From contig NZ_JABWRP020000031.1 of assembly GCF_014269035.2 (NCBI RefSeq), positions 1 to 46,898 of the forward strand: 46,898 nucleotides of DNA, in the 5' to 3' direction. The stretch comes from Pseudomonas vlassakiae (GTDB lineage: Bacteria; Pseudomonadota; Gammaproteobacteria; Pseudomonadales; Pseudomonadaceae). The notes beneath the pieces are model-generated. The model saw nothing but the letters and a program-made list of their open reading frames with translations, was not told the origin of the DNA and ran no database searches. Made by a program: the position numbers and the translations under genes. Of this stretch, positions 34,742 to 44,127 are shown in pieces; the first letter of the stretch is position 1, and every line of letters begins with the position of its first letter.

Positions 34742-35197
34742 TTAGTCCTCAAGCAGGGTACAAGCCATCACCAGCGCGTCTTCACGCCCACCCGCAACCG
34801 GGTAGTAATCACGGCGCCGGCCGATCTCATTGAAGCCATACCGCTCATACAAACGATAAGCCGACTGATTACTGGCCCGCACCTCCAGGAAGCACTCACG
34901 CCCATTTAGCTGATACGCCCGCGCCATCAGGTGTTCAAGCAGCTTCAGCCCCAGCCCACGACCCTGGTTCTCGGGTTTGACGGTAATGTTGAGCAGATGC
35001 GCCTCATCAATGATCACATTGATCACCCCATGCCCTACCTGCTGCTGCCCGTCGAACATCAGCCACACTTCGTAGGACTTGAGTGCGTCCTGGAAAATCC
35101 CGCGGGTCCAGGGATGACTGAACGCGGCATATTCGATCTTAAGCACGGCATCCAGATCCGCCTCGGTCATCAGGCGGAAACTGATCGAGTCACTCAT
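34742..35197 (-). CDS. rimI: Ribosomal protein S18-alanine N-acetyltransferase
   Basis: RimI acetylates the N-terminal Ala of S18 using acetyl-CoA. The 151-residue GNAT protein has the N-terminal RLMTEADLDAVLKIEYAAF, the acetyl-CoA loop VKPENQGRGLGLKLLEHLM near residue 74, LEVRASNQSAYRLYERYGF and the C-terminal RRRDYYPVAGGREDALVM, all typical of RimI. Its ATG overlaps the stop of the upstream holD gene in ATGA, so the two are translationally coupled, the same order as holD-rimI in E. coli. Confidence 0.94.
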   Translation of the reverse strand: MSDSISFRLMTEADLDAVLKIEYAAFSHPWTRGIFQDALKSYEVWLMFDGQQQVGHGVINVIIDEAHLLNITVKPENQGRGLGLKLLEHLMARAYQLNGRECFLEVRASNQSAYRLYERYGFNEIGRRRDYYPVAGGREDALVMACTLLED

Positions 35198-35982
35198 TCA
35201 ACGCTCTTCCAGCGCGCCATCAGCTGGCGCATCGCTTGCCAGACGTCCGCCTTGCGCTGCGGCTCGTCCATCAACAGTTCAAGGCCTGGCAACGCCCACG
35301 CATCACCCAGGCCATCGACCTTCAGCACTTGGTAATAAGCCGCCTCGTCGGCGCTGGCCGCGTAACGCATGGCCGGCAAGCCGATCAGCCACAGCACGCT
35401 GCAGGGGCTTTGCTCCAGGCGCGCCTGAATGAAGCCCCGGACGAAATCCCGTGCGGCATCCGGGCCCTGGTCCATGTTGCCGCGCACCAGCAGCGGCCAG
35501 CGCACCGGCTCGCCGATGATCTGCGGCGCATCGGGCAGGCCGGCGGCACGCAGCATGTCCTTGAGCAACAGATAGGATGGGTCGCGACTCTGGAAAGGCT
35601 GACCGGTAGCCAGTTCGACCAGCAGCAGGCAGTTGCCGGCACGCAGCAACTGCAGCGAGAAGCGCGGTGGTGGCACCGGGGCCGGACGTGGCGCCGGGGC
35701 CTCCTCCTCGGCGTCGACTGGCTTGGCAGCGGCCTTGGGCGTGCTGCCCGGGCGCGGAATCTCGATTTTCGGGCGCTCGCCGGAACGGGCCAGGGGTGCG
35801 GCCGGGGCCTCGCTGGAGGCCGGCGCAGAGGGCCGAACCTCGAAGTCGATTTCCTCTACCGGCGCCTGCGGCAACAGCAGCTCGGCGCGCGACGGCGCGG
35901 CGAACGGCAATTCGGCACGCGGCAGCCAATGCACCACTTGCATGGCGGAAAGGTAGGCGCGGCGGCGGGGTTCGGTCAGCAA
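35194..35982 (-). CDS. holD: Probable DNA polymerase III psi subunit
   Basis: Psi links the clamp loader to the chi-SSB contact. The N-terminus PRRRAYLSAMQVVHWLPRAE resembles the opening RRxxxLxxxxIxxW of E. coli HolD, and the gene sits directly before rimI as in E. coli; a cryptic psi subunit is known in P. aeruginosa. The 262-residue length is greater than E. coli psi (137) owing to a Pro/Ala-rich linker near 50-100. No ATG precedes the conserved motif, so I propose the TTG at 35982; a CTG next to it or the ATG at 35943 are alternatives. Confidence 0.75.
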   Translation of the reverse strand: MLTEPRRRAYLSAMQVVHWLPRAELPFAAPSRAELLLPQAPVEEIDFEVRPSAPASSEAPAAPLARSGERPKIEIPRPGSTPKAAAKPVDAEEEAPAPRPAPVPPPRFSLQLLRAGNCLLLVELATGQPFQSRDPSYLLLKDMLRAAGLPDAPQIIGEPVRWPLLVRGNMDQGPDAARDFVRGFIQARLEQSPCSVLWLIGLPAMRYAASADEAAYYQVLKVDGLGDAWALPGLELLMDEPQRKADVWQAMRQLMARWKSVE

Positions 35983-36075
35983 GGCTCGGGGATCCGGGGT
36001 TCGAAACGTCGCACATTCTAACGTTGTTGGCCGGGCTGTGCTGCAACTGGTCGGCGGAAATTTGTTGCCCATGCC

Positions 36076-36142
36076 GGCCTCTTCGCGGGTAAACCCGCTC
36101 CTACAGGTTCACCACCGGAGCGGGTTTACCCGCGAACAGGCC
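36076..36142. repeat. REP inverted pair
   Basis: Arms 36076-36101 and 36117-36142 are complementary with one mismatch and carry the classical P. putida REP core CGCGGGTAAACCCGCTCC. It lies between the divergent holD and mksF genes, upstream of a TACAAT at 36217-36222 that may be the mksF -10 box. Confidence 0.9.
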
Positions 36143-36256
36143 AGCAAATCCCCTACAACGGCCAAGGTTATCGCTCATTACAGACCAAGGGGTGAAATCC
36201 TCCCCCTCGGATGAAGTACAATCGCCCCCTTTTTACTTGGCAACGAGTAGACGCCA

Positions 36257-37534
36257 ATGATCGAACCCAAGCGCGTCCTGCGCGCCCTAGCCGAACACTG
36301 GGCCCTGATCGAGCCGCTGTGCGAGCGTTTCGACCAAGGCACCCTGAGCCTGGTGGAGCTGCGCCAGCAACTGAGCCGCCAGCAGGTGGAAAGCACGCCG
36401 CAGGACATCACCCAGCTGCTCGACGTGTGGATCCGCCTGGACATCCTGGTGCCCGTGGCCAAAAGCCCGAACCGCTTCGAGCTCAATGCCCAGATCCACG
36501 ACTTCCTTGCCTACCTGCGCCGCGAGCACCGGCTGGGCCTGTGCCTGGAGATCGAGGCCTACCTGCGTCACCTGGAGCGCCTGGCCGGGCATATCCAGGA
36601 TGCCTTCGACAACCGCGACAGCGACGACCTGGCGCGCCAGCTGCGCCTGCTCGACATGCGCGTGCGCGACGTGCTGAAGAAGCTCGACAACGACGAGCAG
36701 GCGCTGGTCGCCGTGGCCGAACGGGCCAAGACCAGCAATCGCCAGATCCCGCTGCGCCAGCGCTACGCCGAAGTTCTGGCGACCTGGGACGAATACGTTG
36801 AGCCGATGATCCAGCTGGTGAACGCCGACGGCGCGTTCGAGCAAGGCGTACGCAAGGTTGAAACCGTGCTGCTGAAGCTGCTCGGCGAGCAGGCGCGCCT
36901 GGGCCACCTGGTCGACGATGACATGCTGATGCGCACCCACGCGCGCATCCTGGAAATGCAGACCAGCGCCCAGCTGACCCTGCGCCACGCCCGCGAACTG
37001 CTGCTGCCGCTGCGTGAAGAAGCACGCCGGCACAACGCGGTGACCCGCGGTGCCGCACTGGCGCTGTCGGTGATCCGGCGCAAGGGCATCGATGCCGTGC
37101 CGCAAGCCGCCATGCCACTGTTCACCCGCCCGCAGAGCACCTTCCTCGGCAGCGCCAGCCAGGTCGAGGCCTACGTCTATGCCCTGGCCCGCTTCGAGCC
37201 GAAGCCGGCCAAGTTCCCCAAGGCGCACAAGACCCAGAAAGGCCCGCTGCCGCGTGCGCCACGCACGGTCAAAGAGATGCTCGAGCGCTGCGAAGACGCC
37301 CTGCCGCTGCCAGACCTGATGGTCTGGCTGCTGGACCAGGAACCCGAAGGCGCCACCGACGAACTGCTGTACTGGTTCTCGCGCCTGTCACGGGAGAAGC
37401 GCTTCAAGCGCGAACGCCTGGAACGGCGCGAGTACACCACCCACGAACACCTGGTCAGCCTGCGCTCGTTCGCCCTGACGTCCAGCCGCGAAGCGCAACC
37501 TGAAACCCACTTGAGCCCAGCCAATGCATCTTGA
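36257..37534 (+). CDS. mksF: Condensin subunit MksF (kleisin)
   Basis: MksF is the kleisin-type bridge of the MksBEF condensin, which compacts DNA and aids chromosome segregation. The 425-residue, mostly helical protein begins MIEPKRVLRALAEHWALIEP and has repeated Arg/Glu/Leu-rich helices, as expected for the family. It overlaps mksE by 11 bp and precedes mksB, giving the canonical order mksF-mksE-mksB known from P. aeruginosa. The same architecture occurs in Wadjet/JetABCD defence systems, but no JetD-type gene lies next to it here. Confidence 0.9.
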   Translation: MIEPKRVLRALAEHWALIEPLCERFDQGTLSLVELRQQLSRQQVESTPQDITQLLDVWIRLDILVPVAKSPNRFELNAQIHDFLAYLRREHRLGLCLEIEAYLRHLERLAGHIQDAFDNRDSDDLARQLRLLDMRVRDVLKKLDNDEQALVAVAERAKTSNRQIPLRQRYAEVLATWDEYVEPMIQLVNADGAFEQGVRKVETVLLKLLGEQARLGHLVDDDMLMRTHARILEMQTSAQLTLRHARELLLPLREEARRHNAVTRGAALALSVIRRKGIDAVPQAAMPLFTRPQSTFLGSASQVEAYVYALARFEPKPAKFPKAHKTQKGPLPRAPRTVKEMLERCEDALPLPDLMVWLLDQEPEGATDELLYWFSRLSREKRFKRERLERREYTTHEHLVSLRSFALTSSREAQPETHLSPANAS

Positions 37535-38231
37535 TCTTTCCGAACTGTCCCAGCTCGCGCCGATCTTCCGCGAGCTGTTCAAGGGCTTCCACGTCAGCCG
37601 CCGCGACCCTGAAATGTACGCCCAGCTGTCGAACTTCCAGGACCAGTACCGCACCCTGTTCAAGGCCCTGGGCTTCGAGCTGGTGTGCGATACTCGCGGT
37701 TTCTATTACTTCGTCCCCGAGCAGGCCGCCGCGCAGGTCAACAAGACTGCCCAGCGCCTGTCGCTGTTCACCTTCATCATCGTCGAGCACCTGGCCGACC
37801 AGGGCCGTGACCCGATGGCCGTGCTCGACGGCGGCAGCATCGGCCGCGACGAGCTGCCCTCGCTGCTGGACAAGTACCGCGACCTGTTCCTGCAGGCCGA
37901 AGTGCAGACCGTCGACGAGCTGGAAGAAAAGATCATGCGCCGCATGACCCAGCTCGGCTTCGCCCATGAAGAAGGCGGCATCTACCGCTTCCTGCCGCCG
38001 ATGCACCGGTTCCTCGACGTCTGCCTGTCAGTGCAGCAGGACCGCGACCTGGCCGCCAGCCTGCACAGCGACCTGCCCTTGCCAGTGCCGGTACTGGTCG
38101 AGGAAGAAAGCCCGGAACAACTCAACCGCACCGACGACCCGCTCGACCTCACCCCGTTCGATGGCGAGGAAAGCGAAGAGGACGCCCTGGCCCGGGCCAT
38201 CCGCGAAGAGCAACAGGAGATTGACGCATGA
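37524..38231 (+). CDS. mksE: Condensin subunit MksE
   Basis: MksE is the small winged-helix accessory subunit of MksBEF. The 235-residue protein has a folded N-terminal part (LSELSQLAPIFRELFKGFHV; YRTLFKALGFELVCDTRGFY) with winged-helix character and an acidic C-terminal tail (DDPLDLTPFDGEESEEDALA). It overlaps mksF by 11 bp and mksB by 4 bp (ATGA), so the three products are likely made in balanced amounts. Confidence 0.9.
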   Translation: MHLDLSELSQLAPIFRELFKGFHVSRRDPEMYAQLSNFQDQYRTLFKALGFELVCDTRGFYYFVPEQAAAQVNKTAQRLSLFTFIIVEHLADQGRDPMAVLDGGSIGRDELPSLLDKYRDLFLQAEVQTVDELEEKIMRRMTQLGFAHEEGGIYRFLPPMHRFLDVCLSVQQDRDLAASLHSDLPLPVPVLVEEESPEQLNRTDDPLDLTPFDGEESEEDALARAIREEQQEIDA

Positions 38232-41059
38232 GCCAGGAACGCTACGGCATCCGCCGCTTTGCACTGCTCAACACCGCCGGCTACAGCCTCGGGCTGTTCC
38301 CGCTGGAGCACCCGCTGTCGGTGTATGGTGCCAACAACCTGGGTAAATCGGCGTCGATCAACGCCTTGCAGTTCCCGATCCTGGCACGCATGTCCGACAT
38401 GAGCTTCGGCAAGTACAGCCTGGAGCAGTCGCGCCGGTTCTACTTCGCCAGCGACACCTCGTACATCCTCTGCGAACTGAACCTGCCCCACGGCACGCAT
38501 GTGATCGGCGTGGTCGGCCGCGGCCCGGGCGGCGGTTTCGGCCACCAGTTCTTTGCCTACAAGGGCGAGCTGGACCTGGCTCACTACCAGAAGAACGACA
38601 CCTGCCTGCGCCAGAAGGAGCTGTTCACCAACCTCGAGCGCCTGGGCCTGAAGGCCTATGAGCTCAAGCCTGATGAACTGCGCCGGCTGCTGGTCGGCGG
38701 CCACACTTCGTGCCCGCTGGACCTGACCCTGATCCCGCTGCGCTCCACCAGCGAGCAGAGCCTGAAAACCTTCCGCGCACTGTTCATCAACCTGCTGCAC
38801 ATGCGCGAGATCACAGCGGCCAAGCTCAAGCAGCTGTTCCTCGACGCCTTCGAGCACAGCCTGCGCTCGGGCAGCGTCGACTATATCGCCGCCTGTGAAG
38901 AAGCCTTCCGCGACGTGCGCCGCATGGAACAGGACTACAACGCCCTGGTCGCCGCGGGCCCGCTGGTCGAGGCCCTGGCCGGCGGCGTAGCCCAGCGCGA
39001 CATCCTGCGCGGCAAGCTGCACCGCCTGTCGCCACTGCTCGACAACCTGCTGGGCACCTGGCAGGAATACGCCATGGCACGCAAGGAAGAGCTGGTGATC
39101 CAGGCCGAGCACTACCGTGGCGAACAGGATCGCCTGCAAAACGACCAGCGTGGCGGCACCCAGGAGCTGATGCGCCTGGAGCGTGAAATCACCGGCATTC
39201 AGCGCTGGCTCGGCGAGCTGTCGGTGCTCAAGCACCGCTTCGCCCTGGTCGATGACGTCAAGGTGCTGGAACAGGGCCTGTTGGCCGCCAAGGACGCCCA
39301 CGACGAACTGGCCGGCGCCCTGGCGCAGTCGCGCCAATTCAGCGCCGAAGACCTCGACGAGCGCGTGCGCGACCTGGAAAAACGCCTCAAGCAGGTCAAG
39401 CAGCAGCTCGACCACGCCGACAACAACAGCTACGCCCGTCTGCGCGAAGAATTCTCGCAGCAGGATGTCGACCGCCTGATGCGCCTGTTCAACGGCGCGC
39501 TGTTCAGCTTGCCGCTGGGCGAGCGCGGCATCGAGCTGGACGACAGCGAGCTGTGGGTGAAGTCCCTGGAAGCCGTGCTCGACAGCTTCAAGGGCGAGCG
39601 CTTCGAGGCCCCTGGCCTGTCCATCGACCTCTCCAACATCGACCCACCAGCGCTGCAGGCCCTGGCCGACCGCGCCGCCCTGCGCGACCAGAAGGAGCGC
39701 CTGGAAAAGGAGCTCAAGCAGCTCAAGACCCAGCAGCAGGTCGCCGCCGACCGCACGGCCTCCAAGGCGCAGACAGAAGCCCTGTACCAGGAAGTGCTGG
39801 ACGCCCAGAAGGCCCTGGAAGACTACCGCCGCAGCGAAACCCTGAGTGCCGAAGAGCCCGAGAAGCTGGAGCAACTTGCGCAGCTGGAAGCCGCCCAGGA
39901 CGAGCTCAAGCGCTCCAGCGACGCCTTCACCGAGCGCGTCCAGCAGCTGTCGGCCAAGCTGCAGCTGGTCGGCCGCCAGATCGGCGACCTGGAATCCAAG
40001 CAGCGCACCCTGGAAGACGCCTTGCGCCGCCGTCAGCTGCTGCCGGCCGACCTGCCTTACGGCACGCCGTTCATGGAAGAAGTCGACGACTCCATGGACA
40101 ACCTGCTGCCGATGCTCAACGACTATCAGGACAGCTGGCAGGCCCTGCAACGCGTCGACAACCAGATCGAGGCGCTGTACGCCCAGGTACGCCTCAAGGG
40201 CGTGGCCAAGTTCGACAGCGAAGACGACATGGAGCGCCGCCTGCAGCTGCTGGTGAACGCCTACGCGCACCGCACCGACGAAGCCCTGACCCTGGCCAAG
40301 GCGCGCCGCGCCGCGGTCACCGACATCGCCCGGACCCTGCGCAACATCCGCAGCGACTACGACAGCCTCGAGCACCAGCTGGCCCTGTTCAACCGCGAGA
40401 TCAACAAACGCCAGGTATCCAACCTGGAAAGCTTCCGCGTCGTGCTGGCGCCGAACAAGGAAGCGCTCAAGCACATCGACCAGATCATCCACAGCGCCGG
40501 CCAGTACGAGGAAGGCGAGACCTTGTCGGTGTTCGACCTGACCCAGAGCGCCGAGCAAGACAACAAGAACGAAGAGGCCAAGGAGTACCTGGCGCGGCTG
40601 GTGGCGGCAAACCATAACCAGCTGGGCCTGAAGGACCTGTTCGAGCTGGCGTTCGAGATCACCAAGGTCAACGGCCAACCGATCATCCACGCCGACATCG
40701 ACGGCGCGGCGTCCAACGGCACCACCATGACCATCAAGGCGCTGACCAACATGTACCTGTTGCTGCACCTGATGGACCGTGACCTGGCTGGGCGTATTCG
40801 CCTGCCGTACTACCTCGACGAGGCGGCGGACATCGACGAACGCAACCAGGCGGCACTGCTGGAAACCAGCCTGCAACTGGGCTTCGTGCCGATTCTGGCG
40901 AGCGTGAAGCCGCAGGTGTCGGCGCGCGTGGCGATCGACCTGGAAGGTGGCAGCGGGCCGAATGGCATCTACATCGACGAGGCGGACTGGAAGTACATCA
41001 GCCGGCTGGATGAGGTGAAGGCGATTGTGCGTGAGGATCAGGCCGAAGAGTTGGCCTGA
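38228..41059 (+). CDS. mksB: Condensin ATPase MksB (SMC-like)
   Basis: MksB is the SMC-type ATPase of the complex. The 943-residue protein has the Walker A loop GANNLGKSAS near residue 35, a long Gln/Glu/Arg/Leu-rich coiled-coil middle (about 280-760) and the C-terminal Walker B LPYYLDEAADIDERNQ near 858. Its coiled coil is shorter than that of standard SMC (about 1160-1180 residues), as is normal for MksB. It ends the operon; a REP pair and the convergent creA gene follow, and no TOPRIM (MksG/JetD) gene is present. Confidence 0.94.
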   Translation: MSQERYGIRRFALLNTAGYSLGLFPLEHPLSVYGANNLGKSASINALQFPILARMSDMSFGKYSLEQSRRFYFASDTSYILCELNLPHGTHVIGVVGRGPGGGFGHQFFAYKGELDLAHYQKNDTCLRQKELFTNLERLGLKAYELKPDELRRLLVGGHTSCPLDLTLIPLRSTSEQSLKTFRALFINLLHMREITAAKLKQLFLDAFEHSLRSGSVDYIAACEEAFRDVRRMEQDYNALVAAGPLVEALAGGVAQRDILRGKLHRLSPLLDNLLGTWQEYAMARKEELVIQAEHYRGEQDRLQNDQRGGTQELMRLEREITGIQRWLGELSVLKHRFALVDDVKVLEQGLLAAKDAHDELAGALAQSRQFSAEDLDERVRDLEKRLKQVKQQLDHADNNSYARLREEFSQQDVDRLMRLFNGALFSLPLGERGIELDDSELWVKSLEAVLDSFKGERFEAPGLSIDLSNIDPPALQALADRAALRDQKERLEKELKQLKTQQQVAADRTASKAQTEALYQEVLDAQKALEDYRRSETLSAEEPEKLEQLAQLEAAQDELKRSSDAFTERVQQLSAKLQLVGRQIGDLESKQRTLEDALRRRQLLPADLPYGTPFMEEVDDSMDNLLPMLNDYQDSWQALQRVDNQIEALYAQVRLKGVAKFDSEDDMERRLQLLVNAYAHRTDEALTLAKARRAAVTDIARTLRNIRSDYDSLEHQLALFNREINKRQVSNLESFRVVLAPNKEALKHIDQIIHSAGQYEEGETLSVFDLTQSAEQDNKNEEAKEYLARLVAANHNQLGLKDLFELAFEITKVNGQPIIHADIDGAASNGTTMTIKALTNMYLLLHLMDRDLAGRIRLPYYLDEAADIDERNQAALLETSLQLGFVPILASVKPQVSARVAIDLEGGSGPNGIYIDEADWKYISRLDEVKAIVREDQAEELA

Positions 41060-41082
41060 GGTGATTGGGGCCGCTTTGCGGC

Positions 41083-41160
41083 CCTTTCGCGACGCAAGGC
41101 CGCTCCCACAAGGGCCTGCGTACATCGGCCAATGTGGGAGCGGCCTTGTGTCGCGAAAGG
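41083..41160. repeat. REP-type inverted pair after mksB
   Basis: 28-bp arms (41083-41110 and 41133-41160) are complementary with one mismatch, of the same variant as 8122-8212. It lies between the convergent mksB and creA genes. Confidence 0.9.
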
Positions 41161-41193
41161 AGGCCAAAGGCCTCCCGGCGATCTACCAGGCTA

Positions 41194-41655
41194 TCAATGC
41201 GCCCAAGGCAGGATCGGGATCGCCGTCACCGCATTCTGCGGGCTGCCTTCGATCATGCGGTCGCTGTACACCAGATAAACCAGCGTATTGCGCTTCTTGT
41301 CGAGGAAGCGCACCACCTGCATGGTCTTGAATACCAGCGAGGTACGCTCCTTGAACACCTCCTCGCCGTCCTTCAATTCACCCTTGAAGCTGATCGGCCC
41401 GACCTGACGGCAGGCAATCGAAGCCTCCGCCCGATCCTCCGCCAACCCCAACCCACCCTTCACGCCGCCGGTCTTGGCCCGCGAAAGGTAGCAGGTCACC
41501 CCGTCGACCTTGGGATCATCGAACGCCTCGACCACGATGCGATCATTCGGCCCAAGGAACTTGAACACGGTGGACACCTGGCCGATCTCCTCGGCCCCGG
41601 CCAGCACCGGCAGGGCAAGGACCGCCATCGCCATTACCCGCTTGAGCAGCTTCAT
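41194..41655 (-). CDS. creA: CreA family exported protein
   Basis: A 153-residue protein with a signal peptide (MKLLKRVMAMAVLALPVLAG, cleavage near residue 21) and the CreA domain: STVFKFLGPNDRIVVEAFDD, CYLSRAKTGGVKGGLGLAED and SIACRQVGP. The function of CreA is unknown. I chose the ATG at 41655, which overlaps the proB stop by 4 bp and begins the signal peptide; the longer frame to 41958 is a shadow of proB. It is the last gene of the proB transcript. Confidence 0.92.
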   Translation of the reverse strand: MKLLKRVMAMAVLALPVLAGAEEIGQVSTVFKFLGPNDRIVVEAFDDPKVDGVTCYLSRAKTGGVKGGLGLAEDRAEASIACRQVGPISFKGELKDGEEVFKERTSLVFKTMQVVRFLDKKRNTLVYLVYSDRMIEGSPQNAVTAIPILPWAH

Positions 41656-42770
41656 ACCAGCACCAGATTGTCGCGGTGTACCAGCTCCGGCTCGGCGATG
41701 TAGCCCAGCAAGGCCTCGATCTGATCGGACGGCTGGCCGATGATCTTCTGCGCTTCCAGTGCGCTGTAGTTGGCCAGGCCACGGGCCACTTCGACGCCAT
41801 CCGGGCCGACGCAGACCACCATCTCGCCACGGCGGAAACTGCCCTGCACCGTCTTCACGCCGACCGGCAGCAGGCTCTTGTTCGCCTCGCGCAGCGCCTG
41901 CACGGCACCTGCGTCGAGCACCAGGGTGCCGCGGGTCTGCAGGTGGCCAGCCAGCCACTGCTTGCGTGCCGCCAGCATGCCGCGCTCGGGCGACAGCAGC
42001 GTGCCCAGGCGCTCACCGGCCTTCAGGCGATCCAGCACGCGCTCGATGCGGCCACCGATGATGATCGTGTGGGCGCCGGAACGGGCTGCCAGGCGCGCGG
42101 CGCGCAACTTGGTCTGCATGCCGCCCCGGCCCAGCGCCCCACCGGTACCACCGGCCACGGCGTCGAGCGACGGGTCGTCGGCACGGGCTTCGTAGATCAG
42201 CTGGGCTTCAGGGTTGTTGCGCGGGTCGGCGTCGAACATGCCGTCGCGGTCGGTGAGGATCACCAGCAGGTCGGCTTCCACCAGGTTGGCCACCAGCGCG
42301 GCCAAGGTGTCGTTATCGCCAAAGCGGATCTCGTCGGTGACCACGGTGTCGTTTTCGTTGATCACCGGTACCACGCCCAGGTCAACCAGGGTACGCAGGG
42401 TGCTGCGGGCGTTCAGGTAACGCTTGCGGTCGGACAGGTCGTCGTGGGTCAGGAGGATCTGCGCGGTGTGTTTGCCGTGCTCGCCGAAGCTCGTTTCCCA
42501 GGCCTGCACCAGGCGCATCTGGCCGATCGAGGCAGCGGCCTGCAACTCGTTCATCGCACTCGGTCGGGAAGTCCAGCCCAGCTGGCTCATGCCGGCAGCC
42601 ACGGCCCCGGAGGAGACCAGTACCAACTCCACGCCTGCTTCACGCAGCGCGACCATCTGCTCGACCCATACGGCCATGGCGCCGCGGTCCAGCCCCTTGC
42701 CATCAGCGGTCAGCAGGGCACTGCCAATCTTCACGACCCAGCGCTTGGCGCCCGTCACCTTGCTTCGCAT
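41652..42770 (-). CDS. proB: Glutamate 5-kinase
   Basis: ProB phosphorylates glutamate in the first step of proline synthesis and is feedback-inhibited by proline. The 372-residue protein has the amino acid kinase domain (VVKIGSALLT; LVSSGAVAAGMSQLGW; VINENDTVVTDEIRFGDNDT; TGGALGRGGMQTKLRAARLA) and a C-terminal PUA domain (RTLV-type GTLVLDAGAVQAL onwards). I chose the ATG at 42770, with GGAAG close upstream; the extension to 42920 crosses the obgE terminator. It lies next to obgE, as in P. aeruginosa. Confidence 0.95.
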   Translation of the reverse strand: MRSKVTGAKRWVVKIGSALLTADGKGLDRGAMAVWVEQMVALREAGVELVLVSSGAVAAGMSQLGWTSRPSAMNELQAAASIGQMRLVQAWETSFGEHGKHTAQILLTHDDLSDRKRYLNARSTLRTLVDLGVVPVINENDTVVTDEIRFGDNDTLAALVANLVEADLLVILTDRDGMFDADPRNNPEAQLIYEARADDPSLDAVAGGTGGALGRGGMQTKLRAARLAARSGAHTIIIGGRIERVLDRLKAGERLGTLLSPERGMLAARKQWLAGHLQTRGTLVLDAGAVQALREANKSLLPVGVKTVQGSFRRGEMVVCVGPDGVEVARGLANYSALEAQKIIGQPSDQIEALLGYIAEPELVHRDNLVLV

Positions 42771-42810
42771 CTTCTTCCAACCTATGTCGAATCTATAGAT
42801 ACCGTGGATA

Positions 42811-42839
42811 CAAAAACGCCGCTCCCGAGAGCGGCGTTT
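42811..42839 (-). terminator. Terminator of obgE on the minus strand
   Basis: An 11-bp stem (42814-42824 with 42829-42839) with a 4-nt loop, followed on the minus strand by TTTTTG. It separates obgE from proB, which therefore probably has its own promoter in the 40 bp that follow; none was firmly identified. Confidence 0.92.
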
Positions 42840-42855
42840 AGTGTACTGCAACCGG

Positions 42856-44082
42856 TCAGTCGCGCACGTAAATGATTTCCGGGCCGTCTTCGTCGTCCTC
42901 GAAATCATCGTCCCAGGCATCGTCGTCGCCGATGTCGTGCACGCTCTTGACGCCGGTACGACGCAGGGTACGGGCGTCGTCCAGGGCCTGCAGCTGGGCG
43001 CGGGCTTCGTCTTCGATACGCTGGTCCAGTTCGGCCAGTTCCTCGGCGTAGGCCGGGTCGTTGGCCAGGCGGTCGGCGCGGTCTTCGATGTAGCGCATCA
43101 GGTCGTGGCTGAGCTGCTCGGTACCCTGCTTGGAGATTGCCGAGATCACGTAGACCGGGCCCTCCCACTGCAGGCGCTCGATCACTTCCTTGACCCGCTC
43201 TTCGCGCTCGTCTTCCATCAGCATGTCGGACTTGTTCAGTACCAGCCAGCGCTCGCGGTCGGTCAGCGACGGGCTGAAGCGGGTCAGCTCGTTGATGATG
43301 ACTTCAGCGGCATCGGCCGGGCTGCTGCCGTCGAGCGGCGCCAGGTCGACCAGGTGCAGCAGCACGCGGGTACGGGCCAGGTGCTTGAGGAAGCGGATAC
43401 CCAGGCCGGCACCGTCGGAGGCGCCTTCGATCAGGCCGGGGATGTCGGCGATGACGAAGCTCTTCCAGCGGTCGACGCTGACCACGCCCAGGTTCGGTAC
43501 CAGGGTCGTGAACGGGTAGTCGGCGACCTTCGGCTTGGCGGCCGAAACCGAGCGGATGAAGGTGCTCTTGCCCGCGTTCGGCAGGCCGAGCAGGCCGACG
43601 TCGGCCAGGACCTTCAGCTCCATCTTCAGGTCGCGCTGTTCACCTGGCTTGCCCGGTGTGGTCTGGCGCGGCGCACGGTTGGTACTCGACTTGAAGCGGG
43701 TGTTACCCAGGCCGTGCCAGCCGCCCTGGGCGACCATCAGCTTCTGGCCTGGCGTGACCAGGTCACCGATCACTTCCTGGGTCGAGGCATCGATCACGGT
43801 GGTGCCGACCGGCACACGCAGGAACAGGTCCTCGCCCTTCTTGCCGGTGCAATCGGTGCTGCCGCCATTGGAACCGCGCTGGGCTTCGTGGTGACGGGTG
43901 TAGCGGTAGTCGACCAGGGTGTTGAGGTTTTCGTCGGCAACCATGTACACCGAGCCACCGTCACCACCGTCGCCGCCGTTGGGGCCGCCGTTCTCGATGA
44001 ATTTCTCGCGGCGGAAGCTCATGCAACCGTTACCGCCGTCACCGGCCTTGACCCGGATGGATACTTCGTCAACAAACTTCAT
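42856..44082 (-). CDS. obgE: Essential GTPase Obg
   Basis: Obg acts in large-subunit assembly and stress control. The 408-residue protein has the glycine-rich Obg fold (FVDEVSIRVKAGDGGNGCMS; NGGDGGDGGSVYM), the G domain (GLPNAGKST near residue 167, DIPGLIEGASDG, NKSD near 283) and an acidic C-terminal tail rich in Asp/Glu. The rplU-rpmA-obgE order is widely conserved. A terminator and an inverted repeat lie between rpmA and this gene. Confidence 0.97.
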   Translation of the reverse strand: MKFVDEVSIRVKAGDGGNGCMSFRREKFIENGGPNGGDGGDGGSVYMVADENLNTLVDYRYTRHHEAQRGSNGGSTDCTGKKGEDLFLRVPVGTTVIDASTQEVIGDLVTPGQKLMVAQGGWHGLGNTRFKSSTNRAPRQTTPGKPGEQRDLKMELKVLADVGLLGLPNAGKSTFIRSVSAAKPKVADYPFTTLVPNLGVVSVDRWKSFVIADIPGLIEGASDGAGLGIRFLKHLARTRVLLHLVDLAPLDGSSPADAAEVIINELTRFSPSLTDRERWLVLNKSDMLMEDEREERVKEVIERLQWEGPVYVISAISKQGTEQLSHDLMRYIEDRADRLANDPAYAEELAELDQRIEDEARAQLQALDDARTLRRTGVKSVHDIGDDDAWDDDFEDDEDGPEIIYVRD

Positions 44083-44127
44083 TCAAAACCGCCTCTCGCC
44101 TGCGGGCGAGTTGAATACTGAAAAACC

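Noticed and set aside
36257..41059. Complete Wadjet plasmid-defence system
   Set aside because: The JetD/MksG gene is missing from the operon and its neighbourhood.
37982..41167. 1061-codon open frame opposite mksB
   Set aside because: A product of high GC and codon bias; the plus strand encodes clear MksB motifs.
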